A stretch of DNA of 62,270 nt. It comes from Candidatus Caldatribacterium sp. GTDB taxonomy: Bacteria; Atribacterota; Atribacteria; Atribacterales; Caldatribacteriaceae. The notes beneath the pieces were generated by a model that did not search any database, had not been told where the DNA came from, and was given only the letters and a program-made list of their open reading frames with translations. The translations under genes were made by a program, and so were the position numbers. Shown in pieces: positions 1 to 9,581 of this stretch. The stretch is from assembly GCA_025060675.1 (NCBI GenBank), contig JANXBI010000045.1:1-62270 (forward strand), given 5' to 3'. Position 1 is the stretch's first letter. Each line of letters opens with the position of its first letter.

Positions 1-25
1 GCTCTCCCAACTGAGCTAACCGCCC
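1..25 (-). tRNA. 5' end of a tRNA gene, cut by the window edge
   Basis: Read on the minus strand, these 25 bases form a 7-base acceptor strand starting GGGCGGT, the TA linker, and a D-arm GCTC-loop-GAGC with an AGTTGGGA loop, the usual opening of a tRNA. The anticodon lies outside the window, so the isotype cannot be given (Ile, Val and others begin similarly). The gene points away from the flavoprotein gene that follows. Confidence 0.85.
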
Positions 26-83
26 ATTTTGTTTTATAATATCATACTATTTAAAAATTTTAAAAATTTTAATAGGAGGCTTA

Positions 84-1100
84 ATGAACTGGCAAGAAAT
101 TAAAAAGATAGCGAGAGAAAAACTTAAACCCTACTGTCGAGTATGTCCCATCTGTGATGGTGTTGCTTGTGCAGGAGAAGTTCCAGGAATGGGAGGTGTT
201 GGAACAGGTTCTTCTTTTAAAGCCAATTTAGAGGCTCTTAACAGATATAAACTCAATCTTTCCACAATTCACGATGTAAGAGATCCTGATACTACAGTAG
301 AAATTTTTAATAAAAAGCTTGCACTACCTGTTATGGCTGCTCCTATTACTGGTACAGCCTATAATATGGGTGGAGCTATAACTGAAGATATATATTGTGA
401 AGAGGTTATAGTAGGCTCAACTATGGCAGGCACAATCGGTTGGACAGGAGATGGAGCAGATCCTCTGCTGTATTCAAGTGGGATAGAAGCAATAAGGAAA
501 AATGATGGTAAAGGCATTCCTATAATTAAACCAAGACAGCAGCAAGAGATTATAAAAAGAATTAGACAAGCCGAGGAAGCAGGTGCATTAGCAGTAGGAG
601 TTGATATCGATGGAGCAGGATTAGTAACAATGGCTCTTAGGGGACAACCAGTAAGTCCAAAATCACCTAAGGAGATAGAGGAGCTTGTTAGAGCAACTAG
701 GCTTCCTTTTATTCTTAAGGGAATAATGACTATTCGTGAGGCTAAAATAGCTTATGAACTTGGAGTATCTGCAATCGTTGTATCTAATCATGGCGGAAGA
801 ATACTTGATCATACCGCAGGGGTTGCTGATGTTTTACCAGAGATAACAGAGAGCTTAAAAGGTAAAATGGTAATTATAGCAGATGGAGGAGTTCGCTCTG
901 GAGTTGATGTTTTAAAACTTTTGGCTCTAGGTGCAGATGCGGTCCTAATAGGTAGACCAGTCGTAGTAGCAGTAGTCGGAGGTGGACGAGAAGGACTTAA
1001 ACTTTACTTTGAAAATATTAAAAATGAACTAAAACAAGCAATGCTTCTTACTGGTGTAGCCTCTGTCAAAAATGTACCAAGAGAAATCTTAAGAGTCTGA
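84..1100 (+). CDS. FMN-dependent alpha-hydroxy-acid dehydrogenase/oxidase family protein
   Basis: This 338-residue protein is a TIM-barrel flavoprotein of the LldD / glycolate-oxidase family, which oxidises 2-hydroxy acids to 2-oxo acids with FMN. The C-terminal half carries the family signature SNHGGR with the catalytic His and Arg (near residue 236), followed by ADGGVRSGVDVLK and GADAVLIGRP, which bind the FMN phosphate. It is shorter than LldD (about 380-400) and starts with a cysteine cluster C18-x2-C21-x2-C24-x4-C29 not found in classical family members. It resembles the clostridial-type alpha-hydroxy-acid oxidising proteins whose substrate is unclear. The ATG is preceded by a strong AGGAGG. 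The gene converges with ispDF and their 3' ends overlap by 12 bases. Family membership is certain; the substrate is not. Confidence 0.85.
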   Translation: MNWQEIKKIAREKLKPYCRVCPICDGVACAGEVPGMGGVGTGSSFKANLEALNRYKLNLSTIHDVRDPDTTVEIFNKKLALPVMAAPITGTAYNMGGAITEDIYCEEVIVGSTMAGTIGWTGDGADPLLYSSGIEAIRKNDGKGIPIIKPRQQQEIIKRIRQAEEAGALAVGVDIDGAGLVTMALRGQPVSPKSPKEIEELVRATRLPFILKGIMTIREAKIAYELGVSAIVVSNHGGRILDHTAGVADVLPEITESLKGKMVIIADGGVRSGVDVLKLLALGADAVLIGRPVVVAVVGGGREGLKLYFENIKNELKQAMLLTGVASVKNVPREILRV

Positions 1101-2258
1101 GATGATACTTAAACATACTGCTTGAGCAGCTATCCCTTCTTGTTTTCCAACAAATCCAATACCTTCTGCTGTCTTTGCTTTAATATTGACATTTAGGCCT
1201 AATTTTTTAAGGTTGTCTTTCATCTTCGGTATATAAGGAGACATTTTTGGTTTTTCAGCAAAAATAATGCAGTCTATCCATAAAGGTTTAACTTTAAGTG
1301 AAGCAACGATGTGTAGGGTTTTTTCAAGAAGAATCATACTTGAAATATCCTTAAACTTACGATCCGTATCAGGAAAATATGTGCCAATATCTCCAGCTTC
1401 AGCAGCTCCAAGGATAGAGTCTATTATTGCATGCACTAAAACATCGGCATCAGAGTGTCCATCAAGTCCCATATGATAAGGTATTTCCACTCCTCCGATT
1501 ATTAATTTTCTACCTTTAATAAATCTATGGCTATCAAAACCTATACCGATTCTTAGAGAGCTAAAAAATAGATTTTTCATTTCATAAGTTTTTAATATCT
1601 CTGCTTTTTTAAGATCTTCCTTTGTTGTAATCTTTATGTTATTTCCCTCTCCTTCAATGGTTAAAACGCTACCGCCGTATCTTTCAACTACTGATGCATC
1701 ATCTGTGCCAAAATAACCTTCAGTGTATGCCCTATCATAAAAGTCTTTTAACTTTTGAAACCAAAAAGCTTGAGGAGTTTGAACAGCTCTAAGAGTATCT
1801 CTATTTATAGTTCCTCCAACTAATCTTTTTTTAACCCATTTTATTGTATCTGTAAGATTTTGAACAGGAATAACTCCGTCTACATCAGGTGTTAGTGAAT
1901 TAATTACTCTTTCTACAAGAGCTTTACTTAACAAAGGTCTTGCTGCATCATGAACTAAAACTATATCTGTATTAGAGGGAATAACCTTTAGGGCATTATA
2001 GACTGAATCTTGCCGAGTTTGTCCTCCCTCAATTATTTTTTTTACTTTTCTAATCTTGAATTCTCTAAGATATTCTTTTACTTTTTTAAATTTTTCTTTT
2101 CTTGTTACAAGAAAGATTTTGTCTACCTTTTCTGATTCTTCAAAAGCCTCTATAGCACAGATAAAAACAGGTTTTCCAGCCAAATTTATAAAAACTTTAT
2201 CGGATGAGCCAAATCTTTTTCCAACTCCGGCAGCAACTACAACTGCAACTGTTTTCAT
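1089..2258 (-). CDS. ispDF: Bifunctional MEP cytidylyltransferase / MEcPP synthase
   Basis: A fusion of two enzymes of the non-mevalonate (MEP) isoprenoid pathway in 389 residues. Residues 1-225 are IspD, which makes CDP-methylerythritol from MEP and CTP; the nucleotide-binding start AAGVGKRFG and the VHDAARPL motif are visible. Residues 236-389 are IspF, which cyclises CDP-ME 2-phosphate; metal ligands D242, H244 and H276 lie in FDSHRF and DVLVH. IspE, which acts between the two steps, is not in the window. The start overlaps the PIN-TRAM gene stop by four bases, so translation is probably coupled. It is the last gene of a long minus-strand operon. The fusion is known in several bacterial groups. 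Confidence 0.96.
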   Translation of the reverse strand: MKTVAVVVAAGVGKRFGSSDKVFINLAGKPVFICAIEAFEESEKVDKIFLVTRKEKFKKVKEYLREFKIRKVKKIIEGGQTRQDSVYNALKVIPSNTDIVLVHDAARPLLSKALVERVINSLTPDVDGVIPVQNLTDTIKWVKKRLVGGTINRDTLRAVQTPQAFWFQKLKDFYDRAYTEGYFGTDDASVVERYGGSVLTIEGEGNNIKITTKEDLKKAEILKTYEMKNLFFSSLRIGIGFDSHRFIKGRKLIIGGVEIPYHMGLDGHSDADVLVHAIIDSILGAAEAGDIGTYFPDTDRKFKDISSMILLEKTLHIVASLKVKPLWIDCIIFAEKPKMSPYIPKMKDNLKKLGLNVNIKAKTAEGIGFVGKQEGIAAQAVCLSIISDS

Positions 2259-3271
2259 TCTTGTTCATCTAAATCTTGTTCTGATTTTGGTTTACCAAAT
2301 ATCATTCTTCCTGAAGAAGTTTGAAGTACACTGTGGATAACTACATCAATTGTTTGACCAATGAACTTCTTGCCTTCCTCCACCACTACCATAGTTCCGT
2401 CATCAAGATAAGCAACTCCCTGATCTGGCTCTTTACCCTCTTTAATAATAAATAAACTTAAAACTTCACCAGGCATAACAGGAGATCTCATTGCCATAGC
2501 AAGCTCATTGAGATTAAGAACAGAGATACCTCTTAGTTGTGCTAATTTAGCAAGGTTTAAATCATTTGTAATTAGGCTTCCTTTCAATGTTCTACAAAGC
2601 TCAGCAAGTTTTATATCAACCTCTTTTATCTCTGGTATATCCTTTTCTATAATTTCAAGCCTTACTTTTTCAGCTTTTTGGATTCTTTGTAAAACATCAA
2701 GAGCTCTTCTGCCTTTAGCTCTTCTCAAAGGATCTGGTGAGTCTGCAATATGTTGTATCTCTTTTAGAATGAATCTTGGTACTAAAATAGTTCCTTTAAT
2801 AAATCCCAAATCAATAAGATCTGCTATTCTTCCATCAATAAGAACATTTGTATCTAATACTTTTGGTTCCTCCCAAACAATATCTTTTTTAACTAATGCT
2901 AAAACTTCTGAAAGTTTTATATTTTTACCACTTCTTAATCCTAAAATTAATCCTCCATAAGTAAAACTCATACTTATTATGTAGGTAATAAAAAGTAGAA
3001 GAGAAGAATTTATATTTAAATACAAAATTAAAGAAGGTAGACTCAAAAGCAAACCAACGGTTGCGCCTAAGAGAACTCCTAAGAAGCCAAGTAAAATTTG
3101 GATTTCTTTAAGTTTCTTTATTTTTGCATATACTAAAAAAGTTAAGGGAATACAAACTAAAAAAATCAAAATCCCTTGTAAATACGGTTGTAGAGAAAAG
3201 ATTTCAGGAATAATTAAAGATACGGTAGCTATAGTTAAACTTATAAGAAAAATAAAAATTATCAGACTCAT
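2255..3271 (-). CDS. Membrane-anchored PIN-TRAM domain protein (YacL-like)
   Basis: 338 residues. Four hydrophobic segments (about 2-22, 30-48, 58-84 and 90-112) anchor a cytoplasmic PIN nuclease fold that begins VLDTNVLIDGRI (acidic D140 and D146) and continues to SLITNDLNLAKLA. A TRAM RNA-binding domain occupies roughly 265-338. This is the YacL family of integral membrane PIN proteins, thought to be RNases but not assigned a substrate. Neighbours on both sides overlap by four bases: htrA upstream and ispDF downstream. In many bacteria yacL lies beside ispD or ispF, so the context supports the call. The acidic PIN residues appear intact, so activity is plausible. Confidence 0.9.
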   Translation of the reverse strand: MSLIIFIFLISLTIATVSLIIPEIFSLQPYLQGILIFLVCIPLTFLVYAKIKKLKEIQILLGFLGVLLGATVGLLLSLPSLILYLNINSSLLLFITYIISMSFTYGGLILGLRSGKNIKLSEVLALVKKDIVWEEPKVLDTNVLIDGRIADLIDLGFIKGTILVPRFILKEIQHIADSPDPLRRAKGRRALDVLQRIQKAEKVRLEIIEKDIPEIKEVDIKLAELCRTLKGSLITNDLNLAKLAQLRGISVLNLNELAMAMRSPVMPGEVLSLFIIKEGKEPDQGVAYLDDGTMVVVEEGKKFIGQTIDVVIHSVLQTSSGRMIFGKPKSEQDLDEQE

Positions 3272-4698
3272 GAGGATAGAATAATATAAAACTTTCTTCC
3301 GCCTCTACTGATAAGAGTGAGAACATCAGGTTTATTAATTTTTTGTATTGTTCTCTGAAATTCAGCTGTGTTATTAATCTTTTGCCTCTCTATCTCTATT
3401 ATCACATCTCCTTTTTTTAATCCTGATGTGTCTGCAGGAGAGCCAGCTTCAATTTTATAAACTACTACACCTCTTTCTTCAGGATCAATTCCTAACTGTT
3501 TTGCCATAGAAGGGTCTAAATCTATGACGTGCAATCCTTTTAAGGGATTTTCAAATTTTTTGGGAAAGTTTTTTATAAATTTCATCTCTTGAAATGTATC
3601 TGTAGGAAGCTGTGCAATTGTTATAGGAATATTAAAACTCTGTCCATCTCTTATTATCTTCAAATTGACAGTTATGCCTACTTTACTTTGAGCAACAAGA
3701 TTTCTTAGTATTGCGCTTTCAGTTACTTTCTTGCTATTAAACTCAACTACTATGTCTCCTCTCTTAAGTCCTGCTTTAAAGGCAGGACTATTTTTTGTTA
3801 CATCAGTAATAATTACTCCTGAAGCTTCTTTAAAGTTAAATCTTTCTGCAAGTTCTGCTGTTAAATCCTGAACCATAATACCTATCCATCCTCTTATAAC
3901 TTTCCCCTCTTTTATTAAACTTTCTTTTACAGATAAAGCCATATTACTTGGCACAGCAAATCCTATACCTTGATATCCACCAGTTCTTGAGAAAATCGCT
4001 GTGTTTATTCCTATAATCTCACCCTTTATATTTACAAGAGGCCCTCCAGAGTTACCAGGATTTATAGCTGCGTCAGTTTGAATAAAATCCTCATAGTCTG
4101 CTATTCCGACATCAGCTCTTCCAACTGCACTAATTATTCCCATGGTGACAGTATGAGTTAATCCATAGGGATTACCTATTGCTAATACAAAATCTCCTAC
4201 TTGAAGGCTATCAGAGTTTCCCCACAAAGCCACTGGTAAATTTTTAGCATCTATTTTTATAACTGCTAAATCTGTCTTTGGATCAGAACCAACAACAGTT
4301 GCCTTAAAACTTCTTCTATCATAAAGAGTAACTCTTATCTCATCTGCTTGTTCAATAACATGGTAATTAGTAAGTATATAGCCATCAGAAGAGACAATTA
4401 CTCCAGAACCCATGCTTAACTCTTTCCATTTTTTCCCCCGAAAATTATCTACAGGAGGGAAAAATTCAAAGAGATCTTCAAGAGATGGGGGTGATTGAAC
4501 CATTCTTGTTGTGGAAATATTTACAACAGATGGAGATACTGCTTTAACAATTTCAGAAAAGCTTTTAACTGGCTCTAAAAGCTCTCTATAAATAGGTAGT
4601 GTTTGTTTTGGCTTATTTACCACATAAAATAGAATAAATCCAAAGATCACTCCAGCTGTAAAAACTGCAAAGATCAAAACTAATTTGTTTTTTTTCAT
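3268..4698 (-). CDS. HtrA/DegP-type periplasmic serine protease
   Basis: 476 residues. One N-terminal membrane segment (about 6-27) leads to a trypsin-like domain with catalytic triad H113 (TNYHV), D143 (KTDLAVIKI) and S217 (GNSGGPL). Two PDZ domains follow, the first with GVIITDVTKNSPAFKAGL, the second with GVVVYKIEAGSPADTSGL. This arrangement matches DegP/DegQ/HtrA proteins that degrade or refold damaged envelope proteins. It lies in an envelope-related operon between hisH and the PIN-TRAM gene with 4-base overlaps on both sides. A second, distinct HtrA occurs at 58621-60018, in the part I assign to another organism. Confidence 0.95.
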   Translation of the reverse strand: MKKNKLVLIFAVFTAGVIFGFILFYVVNKPKQTLPIYRELLEPVKSFSEIVKAVSPSVVNISTTRMVQSPPSLEDLFEFFPPVDNFRGKKWKELSMGSGVIVSSDGYILTNYHVIEQADEIRVTLYDRRSFKATVVGSDPKTDLAVIKIDAKNLPVALWGNSDSLQVGDFVLAIGNPYGLTHTVTMGIISAVGRADVGIADYEDFIQTDAAINPGNSGGPLVNIKGEIIGINTAIFSRTGGYQGIGFAVPSNMALSVKESLIKEGKVIRGWIGIMVQDLTAELAERFNFKEASGVIITDVTKNSPAFKAGLKRGDIVVEFNSKKVTESAILRNLVAQSKVGITVNLKIIRDGQSFNIPITIAQLPTDTFQEMKFIKNFPKKFENPLKGLHVIDLDPSMAKQLGIDPEERGVVVYKIEAGSPADTSGLKKGDVIIEIERQKINNTAEFQRTIQKINKPDVLTLISRGGRKFYIILSS

Positions 4699-5306
4699 TT
4701 TATTAATTCAGTGAAGTTCTTAATGAGTTTTAAACCTACCTTTTGTGATTTTTCGGGATGAAATTGAGTTGCAAATATGTTTTCATATGTAACCATTGAT
4801 GTAAAATCAATTCCATACTCCGTAACAGCAGTAACTATTTTTTCATCTTCTGGAACTACATAGTAGGAATGAACGAAATAAAAGAAAGAGTTGTCAGGAA
4901 TGCCGTTTAGTATTTTTGTTTTACTCTTAATTTTCAATGAGTTCCATCCCATGTGTGGAATTTTATAATCTTTTGGTAAATTAAAGCGAACTACTTTGCC
5001 ACTGAAAATATTTAGTCCTTCAGTATGACCAAACTCTTCAGACTCACTAAAAAGTATCTGCATTCCAAGACATATTCCTAAATAAGGTTTTCCCTTTAAG
5101 ATATCTTCTTTAATAGAAGTAATAAGTCCGTAGTTTTTAAGATTATTCATACAATCTTTAAAAGCTCCAACTCCTGGTAAAACAATTGCCTTTGCTTTTT
5201 TGATTTCTTCTGGAGTTCGAGCTATAAAAATCTCTGCACCTACTGCTTCAAAGGCTTTAAGAACGCTTCTTATATTGCCCATTCCGTAGTCTACTAATGC
5301 TATCAT
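4695..5306 (-). CDS. hisH: Imidazole glycerol phosphate synthase, glutaminase subunit
   Basis: HisH releases ammonia from glutamine and passes it to HisF, which forms imidazole glycerol phosphate in histidine synthesis. Starting at the ATG giving MIALVDYGMGN (203 residues), the class-I glutamine amidotransferase triad is C79 (GICLGMQ), H183 and E185 (QFHPEKS). An ATG 15 bases upstream, at 5321, is possible and overlaps the comEC stop, but the family begins at MIALVDYG, so I chose the inner start; neither has a clear Shine-Dalgarno, and coupling to comEC is likely. No other his gene is in the window, so HisH is an orphan inside an envelope operon. Its HisF partner must be elsewhere. Confidence 0.93.
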   Translation of the reverse strand: MIALVDYGMGNIRSVLKAFEAVGAEIFIARTPEEIKKAKAIVLPGVGAFKDCMNNLKNYGLITSIKEDILKGKPYLGICLGMQILFSESEEFGHTEGLNIFSGKVVRFNLPKDYKIPHMGWNSLKIKSKTKILNGIPDNSFFYFVHSYYVVPEDEKIVTAVTEYGIDFTSMVTYENIFATQFHPEKSQKVGLKLIKNFTELIK

Positions 5307-5314
5307 TGATAATT

Positions 5315-7570
5315 CTACCATAAAACAAAAAGTTTTTTTAAATTACTAAACTCTGATTTAAAATCTCTAAAGCAGCAACAAATAGGTTTTATTTCATAGT
5401 CTGAGAAAGTGTTTATAATTATTTTGCCATTAGGAAACTCTTTTACCTGAATAGCTCCCTCAGAAGCTGTAACATAGATTTTACACTTTGTTTTTAAAAA
5501 CTCAAACATTTCCCTTTCAGTATGCTCATAAGAAGTATTTTTTGTAGTGATAATACAAACTCTTGGTAAAGCTACATCATAGAACTCTTTAAAAAAGGAG
5601 TTTTTACTGCCATGATGAGGTATCTTAACTATATCTGTGGCTAAATAGTTCACAGGAATGCTACTTAAAGCCTCTTGCCCAGCATCTGATGTAAAAAGAT
5701 ATCTATTTTTGAAACATCTAAAACTGAAAACAAGACTTAATTCATTGCTACTTTTCGTTAAATTTGGCACATAAAACTCCCTATAAGGGTGAAGTACAGT
5801 AAATAAACAGCCCTCATAGTTTATTAAATCTCCTCTTTGTAAATGTCTCACTGATGGAATGTCAGGGATATTGTAAGTTATAAATCCATTATCCCATATC
5901 TCATTTATTTTAAATTTCTTAAGTAGTCTATGAAATCCTCCAGCATGATCTTTATCAGCATGAGTGATGATGATGGCATCGATGCTTCTAATCCCCCTAA
6001 CTTTAAGATATCTTTCAACTTCAAAACCTGTTTTACCAGTATCAACTACAAAAACTTTATCTTTAAACTCAAGCACAGTTGCATCTGCGTTGCCAACATC
6101 TAAAAAGGTGATTTTTAATGCGTTTTTATCATTAAGATGCTGAAGGATACTAAAAAGTATTAAAAAAATAATAATGCATAGGGATAAAGCATAAAGAATT
6201 CTTCTTTTACCAAAGAAGTAAAAATTAAAAAGGGCAGTAAATATTGCTACATAGGAAAGTAATACAACTCCTGATGAAATAGCAGGAGTATTAAATGAAG
6301 AGTATTTAAATGTGGCTAATTTATTTATGAAACCTAACACAAAAGAGCCTAAGAAGTTCATTAAATCTGCAAAGGGATAGATGCCTAAAGCTATGTATAC
6401 TATGATAAAAAATACATGAAGTGGAAAAAGAATTAGGCCAATTAACAATCCAGCAGTGACATTAGCAAGAGGGCCTATTAGAGAGAAATAGTGAAATCTT
6501 AAAATTACTAAAGGAGCAGTTATTAATGTAGCTGAAAAGCTTACTAAAAAAGAGAGTATCAAATAAGAGAAAACTTTATTTGAGATCTTACTTTTTAGTT
6601 CTTTGTAGATATCTGAAGCAAAACCAACCCCAAAGGTTGCAAGAAAGCTTAGTTGAAAAGACAGATCTTTTATAGCTTTTGGTTCTATTAGAAGTATAAC
6701 TGTGCAGGCAATTAATAATGTCTTCAACCACAATGTTTTCCTTTCAGTAAAAACGCCTATCATAAATAGGAAAGCCATAATAAATGCTCTTGTAGAAGGA
6801 TAGCTAGGTTCAATCAATAAAAAATATCCAAAAATTATAGGCAAACATAGAAATATACTTAATTGGGACGGCTTTATATAAATTGTGAGATTTACTAAAA
6901 GGTGATAGGGAAGTCTTTTAATAAGAAAATTAAAAAATAAAAAGGAAGCAGTAAAAAGAAGACTAAAGTGAGCTCCAGAAATACTTAAAAGATGAATAAG
7001 TCCTGTTTTTTGAAAATCCTCTACAGTTTCTTTAGATAGAAAGACCCTTTTTCCGACAGTCATTACAGTAAGTAAAGAAGCTACTTCTTCCTTTAAAATA
7101 CTTCTTGTTGATTCTGTAATTTTTTTTCTAAGAGCCTCTAAAGAGTCCGTTTTAAAATCGTTTAAATATTCTGCTTCTTTAACAAAGCATTTTTTTTGAT
7201 GTTCTACATAGGGATTTTTAACTTCTTGGGGTATATAACATTTTATTTTATAGGTTTTGTCAATTTCTAAGAATTTATAGGAGAAAATTTGTGTTAACTC
7301 TTTATCAGAAGTCTTAATTAAATATGAGTTTTCATTCTTTGAGATTACGGTCCCGACAAGGATGTCAGAGTATATTTTTTTCTCTTCAAAGAGGGAAAAA
7401 TAAAAAAATCCTAAACTAACTGCTATTAAAGAGAGAATAACAAATAGATATCTCTTTCTGTAAAAATAGAAAATACAGGGGGCTACCGCAAGAATCAAAG
7501 AAGTGTTAGGGAAATATTTAAAACTTAAGCCTAATACAAGACCATAAACAAAGAGAATAAGTAGGTTCAT
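5315..7570 (-). CDS. comEC: ComEC/Rec2 family DNA-uptake channel with metallo-beta-lactamase domain
   Basis: 751 residues. ComEC forms the inner-membrane channel for single-stranded DNA during natural transformation. The N-terminal third has membrane segments and a soluble OB-like stretch. A polytopic Competence domain follows, with LLSISGAHFSLLF and repeated hydrophobic helices. The last 280 residues are a metallo-beta-lactamase fold with THADKDHAGG and PHHGSKNS, the metal-binding motifs of the putative nuclease. Length and order fit full-length ComEC. It overlaps glmM upstream by four bases and the hisH leader downstream. No other competence gene is present in the window. Confidence 0.93.
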   Translation of the reverse strand: MNLLILFVYGLVLGLSFKYFPNTSLILAVAPCIFYFYRKRYLFVILSLIAVSLGFFYFSLFEEKKIYSDILVGTVISKNENSYLIKTSDKELTQIFSYKFLEIDKTYKIKCYIPQEVKNPYVEHQKKCFVKEAEYLNDFKTDSLEALRKKITESTRSILKEEVASLLTVMTVGKRVFLSKETVEDFQKTGLIHLLSISGAHFSLLFTASFLFFNFLIKRLPYHLLVNLTIYIKPSQLSIFLCLPIIFGYFLLIEPSYPSTRAFIMAFLFMIGVFTERKTLWLKTLLIACTVILLIEPKAIKDLSFQLSFLATFGVGFASDIYKELKSKISNKVFSYLILSFLVSFSATLITAPLVILRFHYFSLIGPLANVTAGLLIGLILFPLHVFFIIVYIALGIYPFADLMNFLGSFVLGFINKLATFKYSSFNTPAISSGVVLLSYVAIFTALFNFYFFGKRRILYALSLCIIIFLILFSILQHLNDKNALKITFLDVGNADATVLEFKDKVFVVDTGKTGFEVERYLKVRGIRSIDAIIITHADKDHAGGFHRLLKKFKINEIWDNGFITYNIPDIPSVRHLQRGDLINYEGCLFTVLHPYREFYVPNLTKSSNELSLVFSFRCFKNRYLFTSDAGQEALSSIPVNYLATDIVKIPHHGSKNSFFKEFYDVALPRVCIITTKNTSYEHTEREMFEFLKTKCKIYVTASEGAIQVKEFPNGKIIINTFSDYEIKPICCCFRDFKSEFSNLKKLFVLW

Positions 7571-8928
7571 TCACACATCAAAATCTCGGATGCGATCCTT
7601 TCAAGCTCTTCTGCAATTTTAGTTGTCCTATCTAAGTCAATATCTTCAACCATTATTCTAATTTTTGGTTCTGTTCCTGAGGCTCTGATAAGAATTCTAC
7701 CTTTAATTTTCTTTAGATATTTTTCTGATTCTTTATTCAGCATTTCTATCTTTTCGGAGATTTTCTCCTTTGTTAAACTATCAGGTATTTTAAAGTTCTT
7801 AAGAACTTGAGGATATTTTTTAATATTCTTTGTGATTTCTGAGAGGGATTTGTTAGTTTTTTTCATTATATAAGCAATCTGTACTGCTGTAATTGCACCA
7901 TCTCCTGTTAATGTATGATCAAGACAAATAATATGTCCTGATTGCTCACCTCCTAAGTTATAACCTCCTTTAAGCATCTCCTCAACAACATATTTATCAC
8001 CAACCTTTGTTCTTATCATCTTTATTCCTTGGTTGTTTAAATACTCTTCCACACCTTTGTTTGTCATTACAGTAGCAACTACTGTATTTTTATTTAATTT
8101 TCCTTTATTTTTTAAATCCTTTGCCCATAAAGCTAAAATTAAATCTCCATCAATGATACTTCCTTTTTCATCTACCAAAATTGTTCTGTCTGCATCTCCA
8201 TCATGAGCTATACCAAAGTGAGCCTTAGTTTCCTTTACTTTTTCTGAAAGAGCCTCTGGACAGACGGCTCCGCAGTCTTTATTAATGTTTAATCCATCGG
8301 GTTTGTCATTAATTGTTATGACTTCTGCACCTAACTCTTTAAAAAGAGTTGGAGTTATCTTGTAGGCTGCTCCGTTTGCTGGATCAACAACAACTTTTAA
8401 ACCATCAAAAGTTACATTTTTAGGAAGTGTGGATTTTACAAACTCTATATATCTACCTGTGGCATCTTCGATTCTGTAAGCTTTTCCAAGATTTTGAGCT
8501 ATTGGTCTTTCATAAGGAAAGTTTTTGTCAATTATTAACTTTTCAATTTCTCTTTCTATATCATCAGAAAGTTTAAATCCATTATTTGCAAAGATTTTAA
8601 TTCCATTATCAGAGAAGGGATTATGAGATGCAGATATCATTACTCCGGCATCAACTCTCATACTCTTTACTAAAAAAGCTACAGCAGGTGTTGGAATAGG
8701 TCCAACAAGATACACATCTCCACCCATTGAGGTGATACCTGCTGTAAGTGCTGATTCAATTATATATCCTGAAATTCTTGTGTCTTTACCGATTAATATT
8801 TTTGGTTTGTGGGATAGAGTTCGTTTAAGAATATAACAAAGACTCATTCCAATCTTCATACATACTTCAGGAATCATAGGATAAATATTTATTGTTCCTC
8901 TAACTCCATCTGTTCCGAATAGTTTCAT
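7567..8928 (-). CDS. glmM: Phosphoglucosamine mutase
   Basis: 453 residues. GlmM converts glucosamine-6-phosphate to glucosamine-1-phosphate, the precursor of UDP-GlcNAc for peptidoglycan and lipopolysaccharide. It starts KLFGTDGVRG, has the phosphoserine loop MISASHNPFSDNG (active S101), the metal loop DGDADR, the sugar loop GGEQSGH and the phosphate-binding RASGTEPKIR near the C terminus. All match the family and the length is standard. It follows cdaA and cdaR with 4-base overlaps, the conserved cdaA-cdaR-glmM order. In Firmicutes the three proteins interact and GlmM restrains CdaA. The same may hold here, by inference. Confidence 0.97.
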   Translation of the reverse strand: MKLFGTDGVRGTINIYPMIPEVCMKIGMSLCYILKRTLSHKPKILIGKDTRISGYIIESALTAGITSMGGDVYLVGPIPTPAVAFLVKSMRVDAGVMISASHNPFSDNGIKIFANNGFKLSDDIEREIEKLIIDKNFPYERPIAQNLGKAYRIEDATGRYIEFVKSTLPKNVTFDGLKVVVDPANGAAYKITPTLFKELGAEVITINDKPDGLNINKDCGAVCPEALSEKVKETKAHFGIAHDGDADRTILVDEKGSIIDGDLILALWAKDLKNKGKLNKNTVVATVMTNKGVEEYLNNQGIKMIRTKVGDKYVVEEMLKGGYNLGGEQSGHIICLDHTLTGDGAITAVQIAYIMKKTNKSLSEITKNIKKYPQVLKNFKIPDSLTKEKISEKIEMLNKESEKYLKKIKGRILIRASGTEPKIRIMVEDIDLDRTTKIAEELERIASEILMCE

Positions 8929-9581
8929 CTGAGCCTCCTCAGTTTAATATTTATACTAACAGTATCTATATCAGTTCTAAAAACTCTTCCCTCCGGATCG
9001 ATCTTAGCTTGTAAGGTTAAATTTTCATTAATACCTTCAATATCAATAGCTTCAGTTCTAATTAAGTATATACGATCAAGCTCTCTTTTGGGTCCTTCAA
9101 TATTTATTTTTGAGGGATAAACTTCAACAGAAGAGATTTTATAGCTCTTAGACGGCTCACCAATAAGCCTTGCTTTTACAGGAACTGTTTTAGACTCTTT
9201 TTTATCTATATAAAGCTTTACAGTAGATGGCTCAACTCTTAAAACTTCTACACCCCTTGGAAGCTTTAAAGAAGACTTAGTAATAGGAATAGAGTTTTCA
9301 CCTAACTTAGCATTGGAAAGATCAACTATGACTCTTACATCTTTTTGATTAATCTCTCTAAGAATTCTCTCTCTCGTAGATATTGCTAAGGTAACTTTTT
9401 TAATACTTTGCTTTAAAATCTCCATCTGAGGAGGAAGATTTTTAAATTCCACAGTTGCCTCTACAGATGTTTCTGTCTGACCTCTGAAAGTAATAAAAAA
9501 CCATAAAAATATTGAAAGTGATAAAGATATTATTTTTAATGTTAAATTTTGAGTAAATATTTTTTTTATACTTTTCTTCAT
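8925..9581 (-). CDS. cdaR: YbbR-domain protein, probable CdaA regulator
   Basis: 218 residues with an N-terminal basic stretch and one membrane segment (about 16-32, ISLSLSIFLWFFITF). Two YbbR-like beta-rich repeats follow and would be extracytoplasmic. The repeats show the typical LPPQMEILK and LPRGVEVLRVEPSTVKLYID phrases. CdaR proteins of Firmicutes have several YbbR domains and modulate the c-di-AMP cyclase CdaA; this one is short. The position between cdaA and glmM, with overlaps on both sides, supports the assignment more than sequence detail does. Confidence 0.85.
   Translation of the reverse strand: MKKSIKKIFTQNLTLKIISLSLSIFLWFFITFRGQTETSVEATVEFKNLPPQMEILKQSIKKVTLAISTRERILREINQKDVRVIVDLSNAKLGENSIPITKSSLKLPRGVEVLRVEPSTVKLYIDKKESKTVPVKARLIGEPSKSYKISSVEVYPSKINIEGPKRELDRIYLIRTEAIDIEGINENLTLQAKIDPEGRVFRTDIDTVSINIKLRRLR

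Noticed and set aside
4695..5321. HisH read as PdxT or another glutaminase
   Set aside because: The start DYGMGNIRSV and the SEEFGHTEGLNIFSGKV-type loops match HisH, not PdxT.
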